This document shows positions 1 through 10,181 of a stretch of DNA of 64,000 nucleotides, in pieces; within the stretch, counting starts at the first letter, position 1, and each line of letters begins with the position of its first letter. Source of the stretch: Picocystis sp. L7 (Eukaryota > Chlorophyta > Picocystophyceae > Picocystales > Picocystaceae); NCBI GenBank assembly GCA_020975725.1, contig QXJR01000015.1, positions 496,001-560,000 on the forward strand, read 5' to 3'. The translations under genes and the position numbers were made by a program. The notes beneath the pieces were generated by a model. It had not been told where the DNA came from and did no database searches. It saw only the letters and a program-made list of their open reading frames with translations.

Positions 1-503
1 CTGTTACTGATGCCAAGGCAAATGGATACACGGAGCCTGATCCAAGAGATGATCTAGCTGGCATGGATGTTGCGAGGAAAGTTGTCATCCTTGCTCGGGA
101 GTGCGGTTTAGATCTGGAACTGTCCGACATTCCAGTGGAGAGCTTGGTTCCGGAGCCTCTACGTAGCATAGAAGGTGTGGATGAGTTCATGGCGAAGTTG
201 CCAGAGTATGACGGGGAAATGGAAACTAAGATGTCAGAGGCAAGCGCTCGTGGAGAATGCTTACGTTACATTGGTACAGTAGATGTTGCGAACAAGTGTG
301 GACGTGTGGAGCTCCAATCTTTCCCTGCTAGCCATCCTTTCACCCAGTTGACGGGCAGCGACAACATCATTTCCTTCACCACTGCTCGCTACAAAGCTCA
401 GCCACTAATTGTACGGGGCCCAGGAGCCGGAGCGGAGGTGACTGCGGCTGGTGTATTCTCTGACCTACTTCGCTTGGCTGCTCATCTTGGCGCCCCGAGC
501 TAA
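1..503 (+). CDS. Bifunctional aspartokinase/homoserine dehydrogenase, C-terminal end (partial)
   Basis: The reading frame is already open at base 3 and ends at TAA 501-503, so only the last 166 or so residues lie in the window. The segment DPRDDLAGMDVARKVVILAR and the closing GVFSDLLRLAAHLGAPS are characteristic of the homoserine dehydrogenase half of plant and bacterial ThrA-type fusions. That domain reduces aspartate semialdehyde to homoserine with NAD(P)H in plastid threonine/methionine synthesis. The kinase half and any transit peptide would lie upstream of base 1. It could in principle be a monofunctional homoserine dehydrogenase, but the C-terminal wording matches the plant fusion enzymes best. 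It converges on UFD2, which lies on the other strand. Confidence 0.88.
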   Translation, partial: VTDAKANGYTEPDPRDDLAGMDVARKVVILARECGLDLELSDIPVESLVPEPLRSIEGVDEFMAKLPEYDGEMETKMSEASARGECLRYIGTVDVANKCGRVELQSFPASHPFTQLTGSDNIISFTTARYKAQPLIVRGPGAGAEVTAAGVFSDLLRLAAHLGAPS

Positions 504-527
504 ACTAATGTGTATGCGTTGACACGA

Positions 528-533
528 AATAAA
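528..533 (+). terminator. Likely polyadenylation signal AATAAA of the homoserine dehydrogenase gene
   Basis: AATAAA lies 25 bases after the stop codon. The same hexamer or a close variant follows several other genes in the window, e.g. after the cyclin and after SmD2. Confidence 0.45.
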
Positions 534-701
534 CCAGCAAAAGCGGTTCCATGTTTACAAGCAGTGCGGGGCGACGGTCTCACAATTTTCTCCACTTGAA
601 TACATGCCACTCGTTTCCTTGCGAGAGTGTTGATGGCATTCTAATGCGCCCAAGGGTGCACCCATGGCGTTTTGGAGTGCCCACAGGCATTCCAGCTGCA
701 A

Positions 702-707
702 TTTATT
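702..707 (-). terminator. Likely polyadenylation signal AATAAA (reverse strand) of UFD2
   Basis: TTTATT on the plus strand reads AATAAA on the minus strand, about 55 bases after the UFD2 stop at 761. Together with the plus-strand signal at 528 it marks the roughly 257-bp convergent spacer, which holds nothing else recognisable. Confidence 0.4.
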
Positions 708-760
708 TGCTAAATCTGAATATCACCGAGCTTGTTTCTATATTGCTCCTGCGAGGACAG

Positions 761-3700
761 CTATTGTCTAGCTTTCCCTTTCTGCTCGGCAATCCACTTA
801 TTGATGCTGGCTTTCAGCTCATCTTCAGGAACCAGCATTTCTGGCGAGAGAGGTTTACGATTGAATGGATCTGTAGGGTCTGACAGGAGGTGGCGCATTA
901 TGGTCGCCTTGTCAAGAGTAACACCAGATGTCGGAAGCTTCACGGGCTCTTTCATGAGGGTGTACTGTATAGGGTCGAGGAATTCGTCCGGTACATCCCC
1001 AAGCATTTCTTCATCATCCATCTCGCTCGCCTTAGCTTCTGCTACCCTGGCGCCCAGACTTTCCATCTGCATAACCTTATCTTCGGTAAGAAGAAAGTAT
1101 TCTCTTGCAATCTTTGCAAGTTCATCAAACAACCCATCATGATAGCTGCGACCGTCCCTTGCAATTGCTGCAGCTAGAGAGTTTTCTTTGTCCTTCGAAA
1201 ACAGGTTGATGAAGATATCTGCAAGACGAGAAAGGAGTTCAGAGGGGACAAACCCGTACTTTTCCAAGCCATGCAGCTCCATGGTTCTGGAGCCAGACAG
1301 GTACTCGAGAAATTGCACCAGAAAGTAGTCTAGCATTGAAGCAATCCGATCGACCATCTCAGGACAAAGGAAGGGCACCGTGATTTCTGCAGAAGTGTAC
1401 TGGAGCATTCGTAGATGGACACTGGCCAAGTACAGGTCTGATCGTAGAATTTGCTCTGTCTGGCGAAGTGAAGCTTCTCTCTCATCTCTCTCCCTCGCCG
1501 GTTGTGCTTGCCAAGCAGCAGAATTTGACATTGCCTGTAACGTTTGCCTGACCTCGGGGAGCTTCTTCACGCTTTCGTCAAGAAGGTAGATAGCATCGTT
1601 GATCAGCATATTCAGGAACTTGAGATAAAAGCTGCCTTCTCGCTCCAAGGCCACCCTACACCATTCTTGGCGATGTGCTTGAACCCCCCATAGATACTCC
1701 AGTATCTCTCCAATGTTGTGCCTAATGTTAAATTTATCATAGAACTGTGTATGACTCCCCGTGAATTCGATATCGACGTACAATTTTAGTAAGTTCGGTA
1801 CCAGGTGCTTCACGGCCAGTGGATACACTTCGAGCAACAGCTGCACAGACTTTGGTGGCGGCATACCATGCTGACTGTCCCTTGGTATGCACGCATGAAG
1901 CACCTCTACCATGTCAGCTCTTTTGTATGGGTTCTTGATGTAGTGTGGACTACCCACAAAAACGACGAGGAAATCGATGATGTCTGCCAACTCGTTCTGG
2001 ACACTGTTAAGAACATCAGGAGAGGTTCGGACTGTGTAGAGCAAAACTGTCGTGATATCGTCCACAAAATGCTCTGGTAGCGTTGCAAACTCCATTGGAC
2101 ACGATGAGGGCAGAGGGAACTCAATTGGTGCCCCCCTGGCAACAGCTGGGGATGCCAACTTCAGCAACCAAGCCGCCAAGCACCGATAGAAATCAAAGGA
2201 CGACCTCAGCATTGCTGGATCCATCAACAGTGCATCAAAGCAAAGCCGCAGCTCTTGATATTCTGAAATTACTGTCTTCAACTCGGTGATTCGCCTTTCC
2301 CGCATCAGTGCTTGAGGAGTCCGTCGGTCTGATGGAGAGTTATTGTGCGATGCCTGCAGTTCCTCTAGTGCTTGCTGGTGCTTTTGCATTGCCTTAATCA
2401 GCTCCAGCTGGTATCTGATGCACCTTGCAAGCCCCAAGTGCAGACATCTTGCAGTAAGAAAGAAAGACTCGCAGACAAAATGGAACTCCTTGTCCCCAGG
2501 AGCTTTCCGGTCCTCACTGTCCTTGAGTTTTTGGAGCTTCTTCACAGCTTCATCTCCAGTATCCTTTTCTAGTTGCCTCGATACGTTGCGAAAATTTTCA
2601 ACCCGGGAGGCATTTCGACGGTCGATCCAGGTCGCTTCCTCTTCGCTTGTTGCTGCAAGTTTGGTATCCCCTGAGAAGTTGACTCTCCCATGGGTCACGT
2701 AGTCCGGATCGATCCGGGAGAATTTTCCGCCCCTGTCATTCACGAACGGCTCGCATATCTTTAAAAGCACTGTCCCCAGATTGATCATGTATCCGTGCGA
2801 GGCTGTAGTTCTCATGTCAATCTGCATCTTGGCTCTCCCTTCGTTTCTATTGATGGCTGTAGAAAAGTATTCCAAAACACGCTGCCTGTCTCCTTTCCGC
2901 AAAAGGTTCATGTGTATCACGTGCAGTGTACTAGCGAGGACTTCTGCGGCGTTTCGAAGGGTGGTGATGGAAGTCAGCACGTCCGCGTTCCTCTTGTTCT
3001 CCAAATCAGAGAAGCAGGTCTTTCCGACACTGGGCCTGGATGGCACAACCATGTCCGGTATGGCAGAGATGGTGAGCGTTGGTCCCAGGAGCGATTGTTG
3101 CTCGAACTGCCTCCCGTTGCTGCTTTGCGGGATCCAGTCCTTGGCGGAGGTGATGACTTTGCAGAGTGCTGGGTGGTTGGTGAGCATGGACAAGGTCCTG
3201 ATTTGCGCGTGAAAATCTCCAAGCAGCGAGCATTGCACGACGCTCTTGGTAAGTTCTCGAACGATGGGTTCGAACATCTCCTGGAGCCCTTCCCCTTCGA
3301 AACGTGCCACGAACTGCTCCAAGAACCCGGCCGGCAGCGTGGATCCCGACGGATCCATCATACAATCGAGAAGCTGGAGCGTTCCTCGCGCCTGTGCTTC
3401 CTTGGTCTGCGGGAACATGCCTGTTTGCAGCAGTATCCCGCTGTACGACACGACGAGCTCTCGTGCGAATTCCATCGTCTTCTGCACCTGTTGTGCGAAT
3501 TCTTTGTCTTTGTACCGTTCTGCACGCCTGGATTCGTCTTGTGCACGCGCGTAGCACTCCACCAGGTACTGCATCGGTCTTTGATCCTTCTTATTCGGCG
3601 GCTGGGACAGCCTTTCCATGATCAAACGTTCGATCACGTCGTGATCGAGCACCACTCCGGTTTCCATCTCGCCGCCGCGTTCCTGGCGCAGCTCTTCGGC

Positions 3701-3808
3701 CAGATCTGCGAGCACCACGCGTCCATCTTCTCCCTTTCCTTCCAGAGACACCCGAAACACGCGACACAGCGTCTCGTGCACCACGTTCGCGCGGCGAGAC
3801 GCGTCCAT
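761..3808 (-). CDS. UFD2: Ubiquitin conjugation factor E4 (UFD2-type U-box ligase)
   Basis: An intronless frame of 1015 residues, close to yeast Ufd2 (961) and Arabidopsis UFD2/MUSE3 (about 1038). The long helical UFD2 core is followed by a C-terminal U-box (about residues 935-1010) with DEFLDPIQYTLMKEPV, the conserved proline in LPTSGVTLD, and the DPFNRKPL segment. Family role: elongates ubiquitin chains on pre-ubiquitinated substrates and works with CDC48 upstream of the proteasome. The ATG at 3808 is the first in-frame start and the protein begins close to where family members do. It is divergent from the ACBP gene across a roughly 520-bp spacer. The 5' part is visibly more GC-rich than the 3' part. 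Confidence 0.95.
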   Translation of the reverse strand: MDASRRANVVHETLCRVFRVSLEGKGEDGRVVLADLAEELRQERGGEMETGVVLDHDVIERLIMERLSQPPNKKDQRPMQYLVECYARAQDESRRAERYKDKEFAQQVQKTMEFARELVVSYSGILLQTGMFPQTKEAQARGTLQLLDCMMDPSGSTLPAGFLEQFVARFEGEGLQEMFEPIVRELTKSVVQCSLLGDFHAQIRTLSMLTNHPALCKVITSAKDWIPQSSNGRQFEQQSLLGPTLTISAIPDMVVPSRPSVGKTCFSDLENKRNADVLTSITTLRNAAEVLASTLHVIHMNLLRKGDRQRVLEYFSTAINRNEGRAKMQIDMRTTASHGYMINLGTVLLKICEPFVNDRGGKFSRIDPDYVTHGRVNFSGDTKLAATSEEEATWIDRRNASRVENFRNVSRQLEKDTGDEAVKKLQKLKDSEDRKAPGDKEFHFVCESFFLTARCLHLGLARCIRYQLELIKAMQKHQQALEELQASHNNSPSDRRTPQALMRERRITELKTVISEYQELRLCFDALLMDPAMLRSSFDFYRCLAAWLLKLASPAVARGAPIEFPLPSSCPMEFATLPEHFVDDITTVLLYTVRTSPDVLNSVQNELADIIDFLVVFVGSPHYIKNPYKRADMVEVLHACIPRDSQHGMPPPKSVQLLLEVYPLAVKHLVPNLLKLYVDIEFTGSHTQFYDKFNIRHNIGEILEYLWGVQAHRQEWCRVALEREGSFYLKFLNMLINDAIYLLDESVKKLPEVRQTLQAMSNSAAWQAQPARERDEREASLRQTEQILRSDLYLASVHLRMLQYTSAEITVPFLCPEMVDRIASMLDYFLVQFLEYLSGSRTMELHGLEKYGFVPSELLSRLADIFINLFSKDKENSLAAAIARDGRSYHDGLFDELAKIAREYFLLTEDKVMQMESLGARVAEAKASEMDDEEMLGDVPDEFLDPIQYTLMKEPVKLPTSGVTLDKATIMRHLLSDPTDPFNRKPLSPEMLVPEDELKASINKWIAEQKGKARQ

Positions 3809-4331
3809 CGCACGTCGCGATCGCGTCCGAAAGAACGATCCGTAAAGGACGTTCGATCGAATTAAATGCGAGGATTAAAGGAATAAAAGAAGGAGGCGTG
3901 GTTGGGACGTTCGAACCCGGCGTTGTTCCCGGTCAACCCGGGGGGTCTGAACCGAAGCGAAAGGAAAGCGGTGACCCGAGAGAAGGGGATGGAGTCGTGG
4001 GATGGGGGGAAGTCGACCCCCCCAATGCTTAACTCTCGAAAACTCGCGCATCGTAAGAGACCGGAGGCAGGACGAGGAGGGGTTAAGGAAAGGGTTAATC
4101 TCGAGGGGGGGTAGCATCCCACGACCCCCTCCCTTTCGCCCACCACGAAGTTCACCCTTGGGTTAAGTTCACGCACCTCTCTGTGAACCCCCACGAAGGG
4201 ATGGTTTTCGAAAGTTAAGCAGCTGGCTGGGGAGGTCTCGGTGGAACCGACGAACGAAGCGGATCGATCGCGATCGACCTCGAACCGCGACACAGCCACC
4301 ACCGAAGCACGCGAACCGTCCGCAGGCGAAC
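3809..4331. promoter_or_regulatory. Shared divergent promoter spacer of UFD2 and ACBP
   Basis: No gene seen. The stretch is rich in TTAA cores: CTTAACTCTCGA near 4028, GGTTAAGG and GGGTTAATCTCGAG at about 4080-4105, GGGTTAAG near 4160 and AGTTAAGC near 4215. The same GTTAA-plus-TCG motif recurs in other start-side spacers, so these are candidate transcription-factor sites. This is inference from recurrence only. Confidence 0.4.
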
Positions 4332-4862
4332 ATGGCGATCAAGGTGCGCACCTGGTTCCCTCGAGAAGGTGGCGTGCACGGCGTGCGTGTGGTGGCTGAT
4401 CGAACGGAGGACGCGTGCAGGAAGACTTCGAAAAAGCGGCGGAAGAAGCCAAGACGCTGCCTGCAGACCTGCCCAACGAGGAGAAGCTCGCGCTGTACGG
4501 CCTCTTCAAGCAGGCCACGGTGGGAGACTGCGACACGTGTGAGTTCCCGTCGCACGTACGAACGTGGCCTTCGACCTGCGAATCGCGTGGACGCACCTGC
4601 TGACCCCTCGCGGTCGTTTTCGGACGACGACGACGCAGCCAAACCCAACATCTTCGATCCCAAAGGACGTGCCAAGTGGGACGCCTGGAACGGCCAGAAA
4701 GGTACGCGTTCGTGTCTCTCCTGATTTCGCATCGAACGCCAGCGTTTCGCGACGTGTTGGCTGACCGAGCCACGTCGGCACGCAGGCAAATCTTCGGAAG
4801 ACGCCATGAAGGAGTACATCGCCAAGGTGGCCGATCTCAAGGGGGAATACGGGACGGCGTAG
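4332..4862 (+). CDS. Acyl-CoA-binding protein (spliced, four exons)
   Basis: Small cytosolic carrier that binds long-chain acyl-CoA esters. Four exons, 4332-4343, 4421-4538, 4639-4701 and 4786-4862, give an 89-residue protein, the usual ACBP length. Visible family features are FEKAAEEAKTLP, LALYGLFKQATVGD, FDPKGRAKWDAWNGQKGKS and the ending AMKEYIAKVADLKG. The first exon is only 12 bp (MAIK). All introns are GT-AG (77, 100 and 84 bp) and each has CTGAT or CTGAC before the acceptor. Phases agree only with this splicing, and the unspliced sequence gives no ACBP frame. It lies head-to-tail with the next gene and divergent from UFD2. Confidence 0.93.
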
Positions 4863-5197
4863 GTGTGCCTTTTCACCGTCGTCTCCGACGCAATGCACGG
4901 AGGGTTGGACGTGACATGGCCACTTACCAACCGCGTCTGTCCACTTCTCTCGAATGGAAGCCGACTCGTAACAGGGAAAGAACCCGACCCCACCCTTCCT
5001 CCCTCCCCCCCTGCGAATATTCGCGATGCCCGATGCGAACCGAAAGGCGAATATTCCCAGGGAAGGGTGCGGACGCGTGTCCATTTCGTGTCGGATCCGA
5101 CCGTCGCGAGCACGTTCGAGCGCACCTCACGACGCGCATGCGTGCGTCCGGGATCCTTCGAGGTCGTTTGAGGAGTCCTGCGACTCACACGAGAGCC
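4863..5197. promoter_or_regulatory. Promoter spacer with GCGAATATTCGC palindrome
   Basis: The perfect palindrome GCGAATATTCGC lies at about 5013-5024, and a second partial copy GCGAATATTC is at about 5047-5056, roughly 150-185 bp before the Grx-DUF547 start. The same palindrome occurs before SRP receptor alpha and the EamA transporter. No gene is seen in this spacer. Confidence 0.45.
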
Positions 5198-6676
5198 ATG
5201 GGACGCGGAGAGAGGGACGCGACGCCGGCACTGGTGTTCACGACCGCCGGATGCAAGCACTGCAGGAGAGCTAAAGCCATGCTGAAGGAGAAAGGCGTGG
5301 CTTACCGCGAAGTGGACGTGCAAACCTATCCAGAACTCATGGACGAACTCGTCCAAAACACCCAGTGGCGCACGGTGCCGCAAATCTTCCTTCGCGGGAC
5401 TTTCATTGGAGGTGCGAGTGACCTGGACGAATGGATCCGACAGGGAAAGCTAGATGAAGGCTTGCAAGAGAAAGAACAAGCACTCCCACAGGAGATCGTG
5501 AAGCTGGTGGAAAAAGTGGATGCGGGAACGGAAGAGCACGGAGAGGCCGACCATCAACGCAGAAGAAACCATGGCGCAGAAGCGAGCCAAGCGAGCTTCG
5601 AACGGGCACTGGCCTTGAAGAGATATGCCAAACGTATGAGCCATGAAATCACGAGCTTCGGCACGGATCAAGGTGCTCTTGGAGAAGATATCACGGATTG
5701 GATGCTCCGGAACTTGGAGGAGGCGAGCACAGAAGAACAAGCAATCAACCTGGGCAGGGAAATGCAGAGGCTCAGCCTGCTCAACCACAAGACGTATAGC
5801 AGTCTCTTTGGTAAAGACAAGGAGGTCTATCGGCTCCTCATGCTTGAGGCCGGTCCAAAAATACCGGGACTGAACGTGAAGAGCTATTGGACCCTTCCTC
5901 CGAGGCATGCTGCGGTGGTTGCGGAAGAGCTACGAAACAAGATCATGGCCCTGTACGAGCTCGCGCTATCGGAGGATGGTACATCGGTCAATTACAGCCT
6001 TCTGAAGAATTCTGAAAAATTCATGGAATACGCAGAAGCTACTGAGGAGTTGCAAAATGTTGATCTTTATGCAATGACCCCTGACGAAAAGAAGGCCTTT
6101 TTTATCAACATCTACAACGCGCTGGTCATACATGCCATGGTCGTGAAAGGAGAGCCCTCTTCTTTTTTGGAGAGGATGTTCTTCTTCACCAACACCAAAT
6201 ACTGCATTGGCGGCCAAGCGTATTCCCTGGACGATATGGAAAACGGTGTGCTGCGTGGGAACCGCGCACCGGCGTCTTCGCTCCTCAACACCAGGCCTTT
6301 CTCGGAGAAGGATCCTCGAAGGTTCCACGCCGTTGTGCCGGTCGATCCTCGGATTCACTTTGCTCTGGTGTGCGGTGCGAAGAGCTGCCCACCGATCAAG
6401 ATCTACAACGCAGATAACATTGACAAGGGGCTGGAATCCGCCACGTCCGCTTTCCTCGAGGCGGAGGTGGAAGTGGATGAGCAGACATGCACGGTCACCC
6501 TTTCCAAAATCTTGGACTGGTACTCGGAAGACTTTGGCGACAACGATTTAGAGAAGCTCAAGTGGATCCTTCCCCATTTGAAGGGTGACGTGCGTGGCAA
6601 GCTGCAGAGAGTGGTTTACGGCAAGAACTTCAAGGTCAAGTACCGCAAGTACAACTGGGAGACCAACTCCAAGTAG
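5198..6676 (+). CDS. Glutaredoxin-DEP-DUF547 protein
   Basis: A 492-residue protein with three parts. The N-terminal glutaredoxin (about residues 8-90) has the active-site pair in AGCKHCRRAK (C19, C22) and the glutathione-site segment TVPQIFLRG. A helical DEP-like region follows (about 140-230). The C-terminal DUF547 domain (about 290-480) has FFINIYNALVIHAM and FALVCGAKSCPPI. This order is known in plants (e.g. Arabidopsis AT4G08550), where the role is not established; a thiol-redox function is inferred from the glutaredoxin domain. The ATG at 5198 was chosen because it begins just before the glutaredoxin strand; the frame is open further upstream but runs back into ACBP introns. It converges on the FAM185A-like gene with a 75-bp gap. 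Confidence 0.9.
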   Translation: MGRGERDATPALVFTTAGCKHCRRAKAMLKEKGVAYREVDVQTYPELMDELVQNTQWRTVPQIFLRGTFIGGASDLDEWIRQGKLDEGLQEKEQALPQEIVKLVEKVDAGTEEHGEADHQRRRNHGAEASQASFERALALKRYAKRMSHEITSFGTDQGALGEDITDWMLRNLEEASTEEQAINLGREMQRLSLLNHKTYSSLFGKDKEVYRLLMLEAGPKIPGLNVKSYWTLPPRHAAVVAEELRNKIMALYELALSEDGTSVNYSLLKNSEKFMEYAEATEELQNVDLYAMTPDEKKAFFINIYNALVIHAMVVKGEPSSFLERMFFFTNTKYCIGGQAYSLDDMENGVLRGNRAPASSLLNTRPFSEKDPRRFHAVVPVDPRIHFALVCGAKSCPPIKIYNADNIDKGLESATSAFLEAEVEVDEQTCTVTLSKILDWYSEDFGDNDLEKLKWILPHLKGDVRGKLQRVVYGKNFKVKYRKYNWETNSK

Positions 6677-6751
6677 CTGTCGGCCAGGGACGGGCCGCGG
6701 GCTGCATCGTTTGAAGCCGTCCTGGTTTTTTTCTTTCGGTCAAGATCCTCT

Positions 6752-7786
6752 TCAATGCGTAGAAGGGCTGGTTGCGGGTTCGGTTTGTGGACACAGGACT
6801 TGCTCCATCCAGCTGCTTTCTTCGAGGTTGATGGTTCCAGTTCCTGCATAGAGGCGGATGGTGGTGGCGGTTTCGTTTGGACCGTCGGCCTGTCCGAGGA
6901 CCCCGGAGAGGACACCGTTTTCCTCCGTCAGGCGGGTGAACTTCAGCACGGGCGAAACGTTCTTGTTGTTGTTCCCCTGCATGTAGACTTTGGCTTGGAT
7001 TCCTTTTGGTACCTTGCATGTAATGGAGCCCCCGTTCGATTGGGCCAAGACACGCCTTGCCTGTTCATGCAGGTACATGTGAATGGGTTGACCTTGGGTT
7101 CGGACGTGGAGGCAACCTTGCACCCCTTTGATGTCCACCATCCCTTGTCGTGTTTCCACCACGCCATCTTCCGCCGACAGCTGCGACACCTTCACGTCCC
7201 CTTCGACCGACGTGACGCGCACGGTTTCGCCGTAGATGGCGCCGACGTCCACGCGACCGCCGACGGTGGCGATGTGCACCGTCGGACCGAGCACTTTTCG
7301 CGCCTGGACGCGTCCACGTCCCGTCTCCACGTCCACGTGTGCGGCCAGGTCTCCCAGCACCACGTCTCCGCCTCCGCTGCGCACGTAAGCGCGCATGCCG
7401 CGCGCCTGTCCGACGCGCACGCTTCCGCCTCGGCTGTCCACGCTCAGGTCCGCTTCCACCACCGCTTCCACGTGCACGTCGCCTCCACACGTGCTCACGT
7501 CCACGCCGCAGAAGCGTGGTGGCACGTGGAACGTCGCCGAGCCGTCCAGGATCGTCGCCATCACCGCCTCGCCATCCCGCGTGGCGCGATAGGCCGCGCT
7601 TGCGTCGACGTCCAGGCGCACCTCGTCCGTCTTCTCTCCCTTTCGCACGTCCACGTTCGACTGGGCACTGGTCGCACGCACCGCCAGCCTCGCACCTGTG
7701 GCCACGCGCCACGTCGCCACCGCCAGGCGCATCGGCACGTGCTTCGCCGACGCGTTCGGGATGGGAATGGACGTGGCCTTGTCCAT
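6752..7786 (-). CDS. FAM185A-like DUF4097 beta-helix protein
   Basis: 344 residues, almost entirely short beta-strand repeats rich in V, G and D, such as VDVSTCGGDVHVEAVVEADL and DVVLGDLAAHVDVETGRG. This is the pattern of DUF4097 (adhesin-like) domains found in FAM185A and bacterial homologues. The function in eukaryotes is not known. No transmembrane segment or clear targeting peptide is visible, although the first 30 residues are basic and could be an organellar presequence. It lies tail-to-tail with the Grx-DUF547 gene and follows the TIC-like gene on the same strand after about 83 bp. Confidence 0.7.
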   Translation of the reverse strand: MDKATSIPIPNASAKHVPMRLAVATWRVATGARLAVRATSAQSNVDVRKGEKTDEVRLDVDASAAYRATRDGEAVMATILDGSATFHVPPRFCGVDVSTCGGDVHVEAVVEADLSVDSRGGSVRVGQARGMRAYVRSGGGDVVLGDLAAHVDVETGRGRVQARKVLGPTVHIATVGGRVDVGAIYGETVRVTSVEGDVKVSQLSAEDGVVETRQGMVDIKGVQGCLHVRTQGQPIHMYLHEQARRVLAQSNGGSITCKVPKGIQAKVYMQGNNNKNVSPVLKFTRLTEENGVLSGVLGQADGPNETATTIRLYAGTGTINLEESSWMEQVLCPQTEPATSPSTH

Positions 7787-7869
7787 GTCTCACCCGACCT
7801 TGCTCCACCCCAACCGGTCCCATCCACACGAACGAGGAGGACCGTGGCCCAGGCCCCGTTCCCGACCGT

Positions 7870-9433
7870 TCATCGACCGGGAAGGCGACGGGGATGGGAT
7901 CCGTTGCCCAAGCCATGCGTGGACAACTCGTAGTGCATGGACGGTGCGTGCGACGCGGCCTCGTGGCTGCCGCTCGTGCCCAGGTTCAAGGCCAGCTTGG
8001 GAGCGGCGGGATGCGCCGGGACGGTGCCCAACGAAAGGCTCGGGTTGTGTCCTGCAAGTGACGATGGGAACGTGCCTGCTTCTACCCCACCCATGCTCCC
8101 TTGTACGCTTTGCATGCCCATGCTCATGCTCGCCATGGCAGGCGTGGTCTGCATGTATCCGCCAGACATCCCCGATCCGAGTGGAGGCATGCCCTCCCGT
8201 CCGTAAAAGTAAGGTGGCATGCCATGGACCGGTGCGTTCTGCGAACCAAACGCCTGCGCGGGTCCCGTGCCGTAGGCTCCTGGCATCTGTCCGCCCCCAA
8301 ACGGGAACCCAAATTGTTGCAGGATACCCAGCTGGGATTGGAGCTGCTGGGCAAACTGGGCCTGAGCGGCCTGGCTGGCCATGGAATCCATCGTGTGTCG
8401 GTTCCCGTAATGCGGGACTGCGTGTTGTGTGCTGGTGGGTCCCATCGTGCCTGCGGACGCGCCGGTCCCGTACCCCGCCAGGTTCGCCATGGCCATGGCC
8501 CCATGGCTGCCTTCCAGAGGCGTTCCTGCCCACGCGGCGCCACGGTTGGGCCATCCAGGATGGCTTGGACCGGCATACCTCTCCTTTATTTCCGCCATCC
8601 CACCACTGGCGCTGTTCGTACTGGTGGGCACGGCGCCCATCGGTCCGTTCCCTTCGTTCTGTGTCCTCTTCCGGTCAGGATCCGGTTGTCCGGCCAAGGA
8701 AGCGCCCATGTAAGGCGAGCTGTACAGGAGTGCAGCTTGACGTTGCAGCTGCTGTTGGAAGGCAATCATGTGGGCGATGTACACGTGTCGGGTGGCGCTC
8801 TTCTTCCAATGGGCCATCCCACCGGCGTTCTGCACGGCGGGCGTGCTCGAAGTGCCGTTCCCTCCCACGAAAGGCCATCCAAGCTGCAGGTGCGTCCCAG
8901 GCGCGGCAGTGTTGGAAAACCCGGCGTGGTTGGTCGTCGCACCGACGGTGGGTTGGGAGGTCGTGGCGACCTTTCCTTCGTCCACACGTCCGTCCGCCTT
9001 GGTCCCATCGACTTGGATTGCCTTCGAAACGCCTCCGAATCCTTTCGCGACGCCTCCTTGGCCGCTTTGATCTTGTTGGTTGGCCTTCTTGTGCGGTCCG
9101 ACGTCGGCGCTCTTGGCCGGGACCGCGGTCCTGGCCGCCAGGTCGAAGAGCGCTTCGGCCACTTCTTTCTCCTCTTCGGTGGCGTGTTGTTCCTGCCACA
9201 GCACGGCCAGGGATCTCTTGGCGTCGTCCGCCGCTTTTCGCTTGCCTGCACGTGCGTCCCGTCAGCTCGTGTCCCTCCGACCTCCACTGCGCTGCTGCAC
9301 CTCTCCATTTCGCCTTGCACCCACCCGTCCTGGCTCGTTTGGGCACTCGTCCCGCCACAGGCAGTCCGATCCCGTCCTTCGGATCCTTCTCCTGCGCCAT
9401 CGATGCGGGAGGAGCCGAGCCACGTGCGTCCAT
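7870..9433 (-). CDS. TIME-FOR-COFFEE-like low-complexity protein (two exons)
   Basis: Exon 1 about 9433-9325 and exon 2 about 9245-7870, joined by a 79-bp GT-AG intron with CTGAC before the acceptor, give about 495 residues. The junction yields VPKRARTGKRKAADDAKRS, a basic nuclear-localisation-like patch. Next come EEEKEVAEALFDLAA and, near the middle, WKKSATRHVYIAHMI with a QQQLQ stretch. These resemble, from memory, the EIEIAEVLYGM-type and YIA-I-QQ motifs of plant TIME FOR COFFEE, a nuclear clock regulator. The rest is Gly/Met/Ala/Gln-rich. The family call is tentative. The start at 9433 (MDARGS) is uncertain because the frame stays open upstream. Confidence 0.55.
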
Positions 9434-10181
9434 GCTCGCCAGCCGACGCGCCACACCCACGTCCCTCTGTGGCACCCTCCCAGCCCAGCAGGGACCGCGA
9501 AGACCGCGATCCAGACGGTCCACGGACGGTCCTCGCGAGACCTCCGCCTCTCGGGGGAGGGGGGGGGCACGTGACCGGGTGCACACGGGGGGGGGGGTCG
9601 GATCCCACCCCCTCGGGTGGGGGGAAGGGACGGGGGAAACGGGATCCCCTCTTCGGATCCCGGAGGGAGGGTCCAACCAACCCCCTTCGGCTGAACCCAA
9701 GCGCAGTGGGATCGGGACGGTTTCGACGTCCCTACTGAACCGGAGATCCCAGCCCAACGTCCCGGGATGCCGATCCGAAACCTCCCCCCAGGAACACGCA
9801 CCCAGTCACGCCCCGACCCGAAACGCTTTCCGATCGGAGAGATCCTCTCCGCCTACGCGCCGTCCGATGACCATCGGACGGTCTCCGTGACCCATGGGGT
9901 CGGGGCGGGCGATCCCTCCCGACGAGACGATCCCCCACGTCAGCACAGAACCGGCCCGAGGGTCCCCCCCTGTGCTCCCGCCCCTGTGGCAAAATCGACC
10001 CCTCGGGGCGGGAGGGGTCGGTTTGGCGGGAGCCGAGGCGACGGGCTCGATTTCCCGCCACCTGCGCCACGTGACGGAACGAGCTCGCAGCGGCGCCGTC
10101 GAGCGAACCAAGGATCGTGGAAGCGATCCAAGGTCCACTTCGGACCCCTGGGAAGCCTGGAAGGCAGGGAGGGGTCGGAAG
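9434..10181. other. GC-rich spacer between TIC-like gene and cyclin
   Basis: Contains long G and C runs (9540-9600), two GACGGTCC copies at about 9514-9532 and a GACGGTC near 9877. Open frames here are long on several strands because of the base composition, and none resembles a protein family. Most likely a divergent promoter, possibly with 5'-untranslated exons of the cyclin. Confidence 0.35.

Noticed and set aside
2795-3865. 356-codon plus-strand open frame opposite UFD2
   Set aside because: Antisense to the conserved N-terminal half of UFD2.
3890-3990. GGGTTCGAAC box resembling a tRNA T-loop on the minus strand
   Set aside because: Flanking bases do not form the T-arm or acceptor stem; no D-arm or anticodon arm found.
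4169-5383. 404-codon minus-strand open frame across ACBP
   Set aside because: Spans the introns of ACBP and the next promoter; no domain.
5198-6676. Glutaredoxin-DUF547 fusion as a new domain combination
   Set aside because: The same Grx-DEP-DUF547 order is known in land plants, so it is unusual but not novel.
7698-9890. 730-codon plus-strand open frame opposite the TIC-like and FAM185A-like genes
   Set aside because: Arg/Pro/Ser-rich product without any domain; the opposite strand carries recognisable proteins with a proper splice site. Open only because of GC-rich codons.
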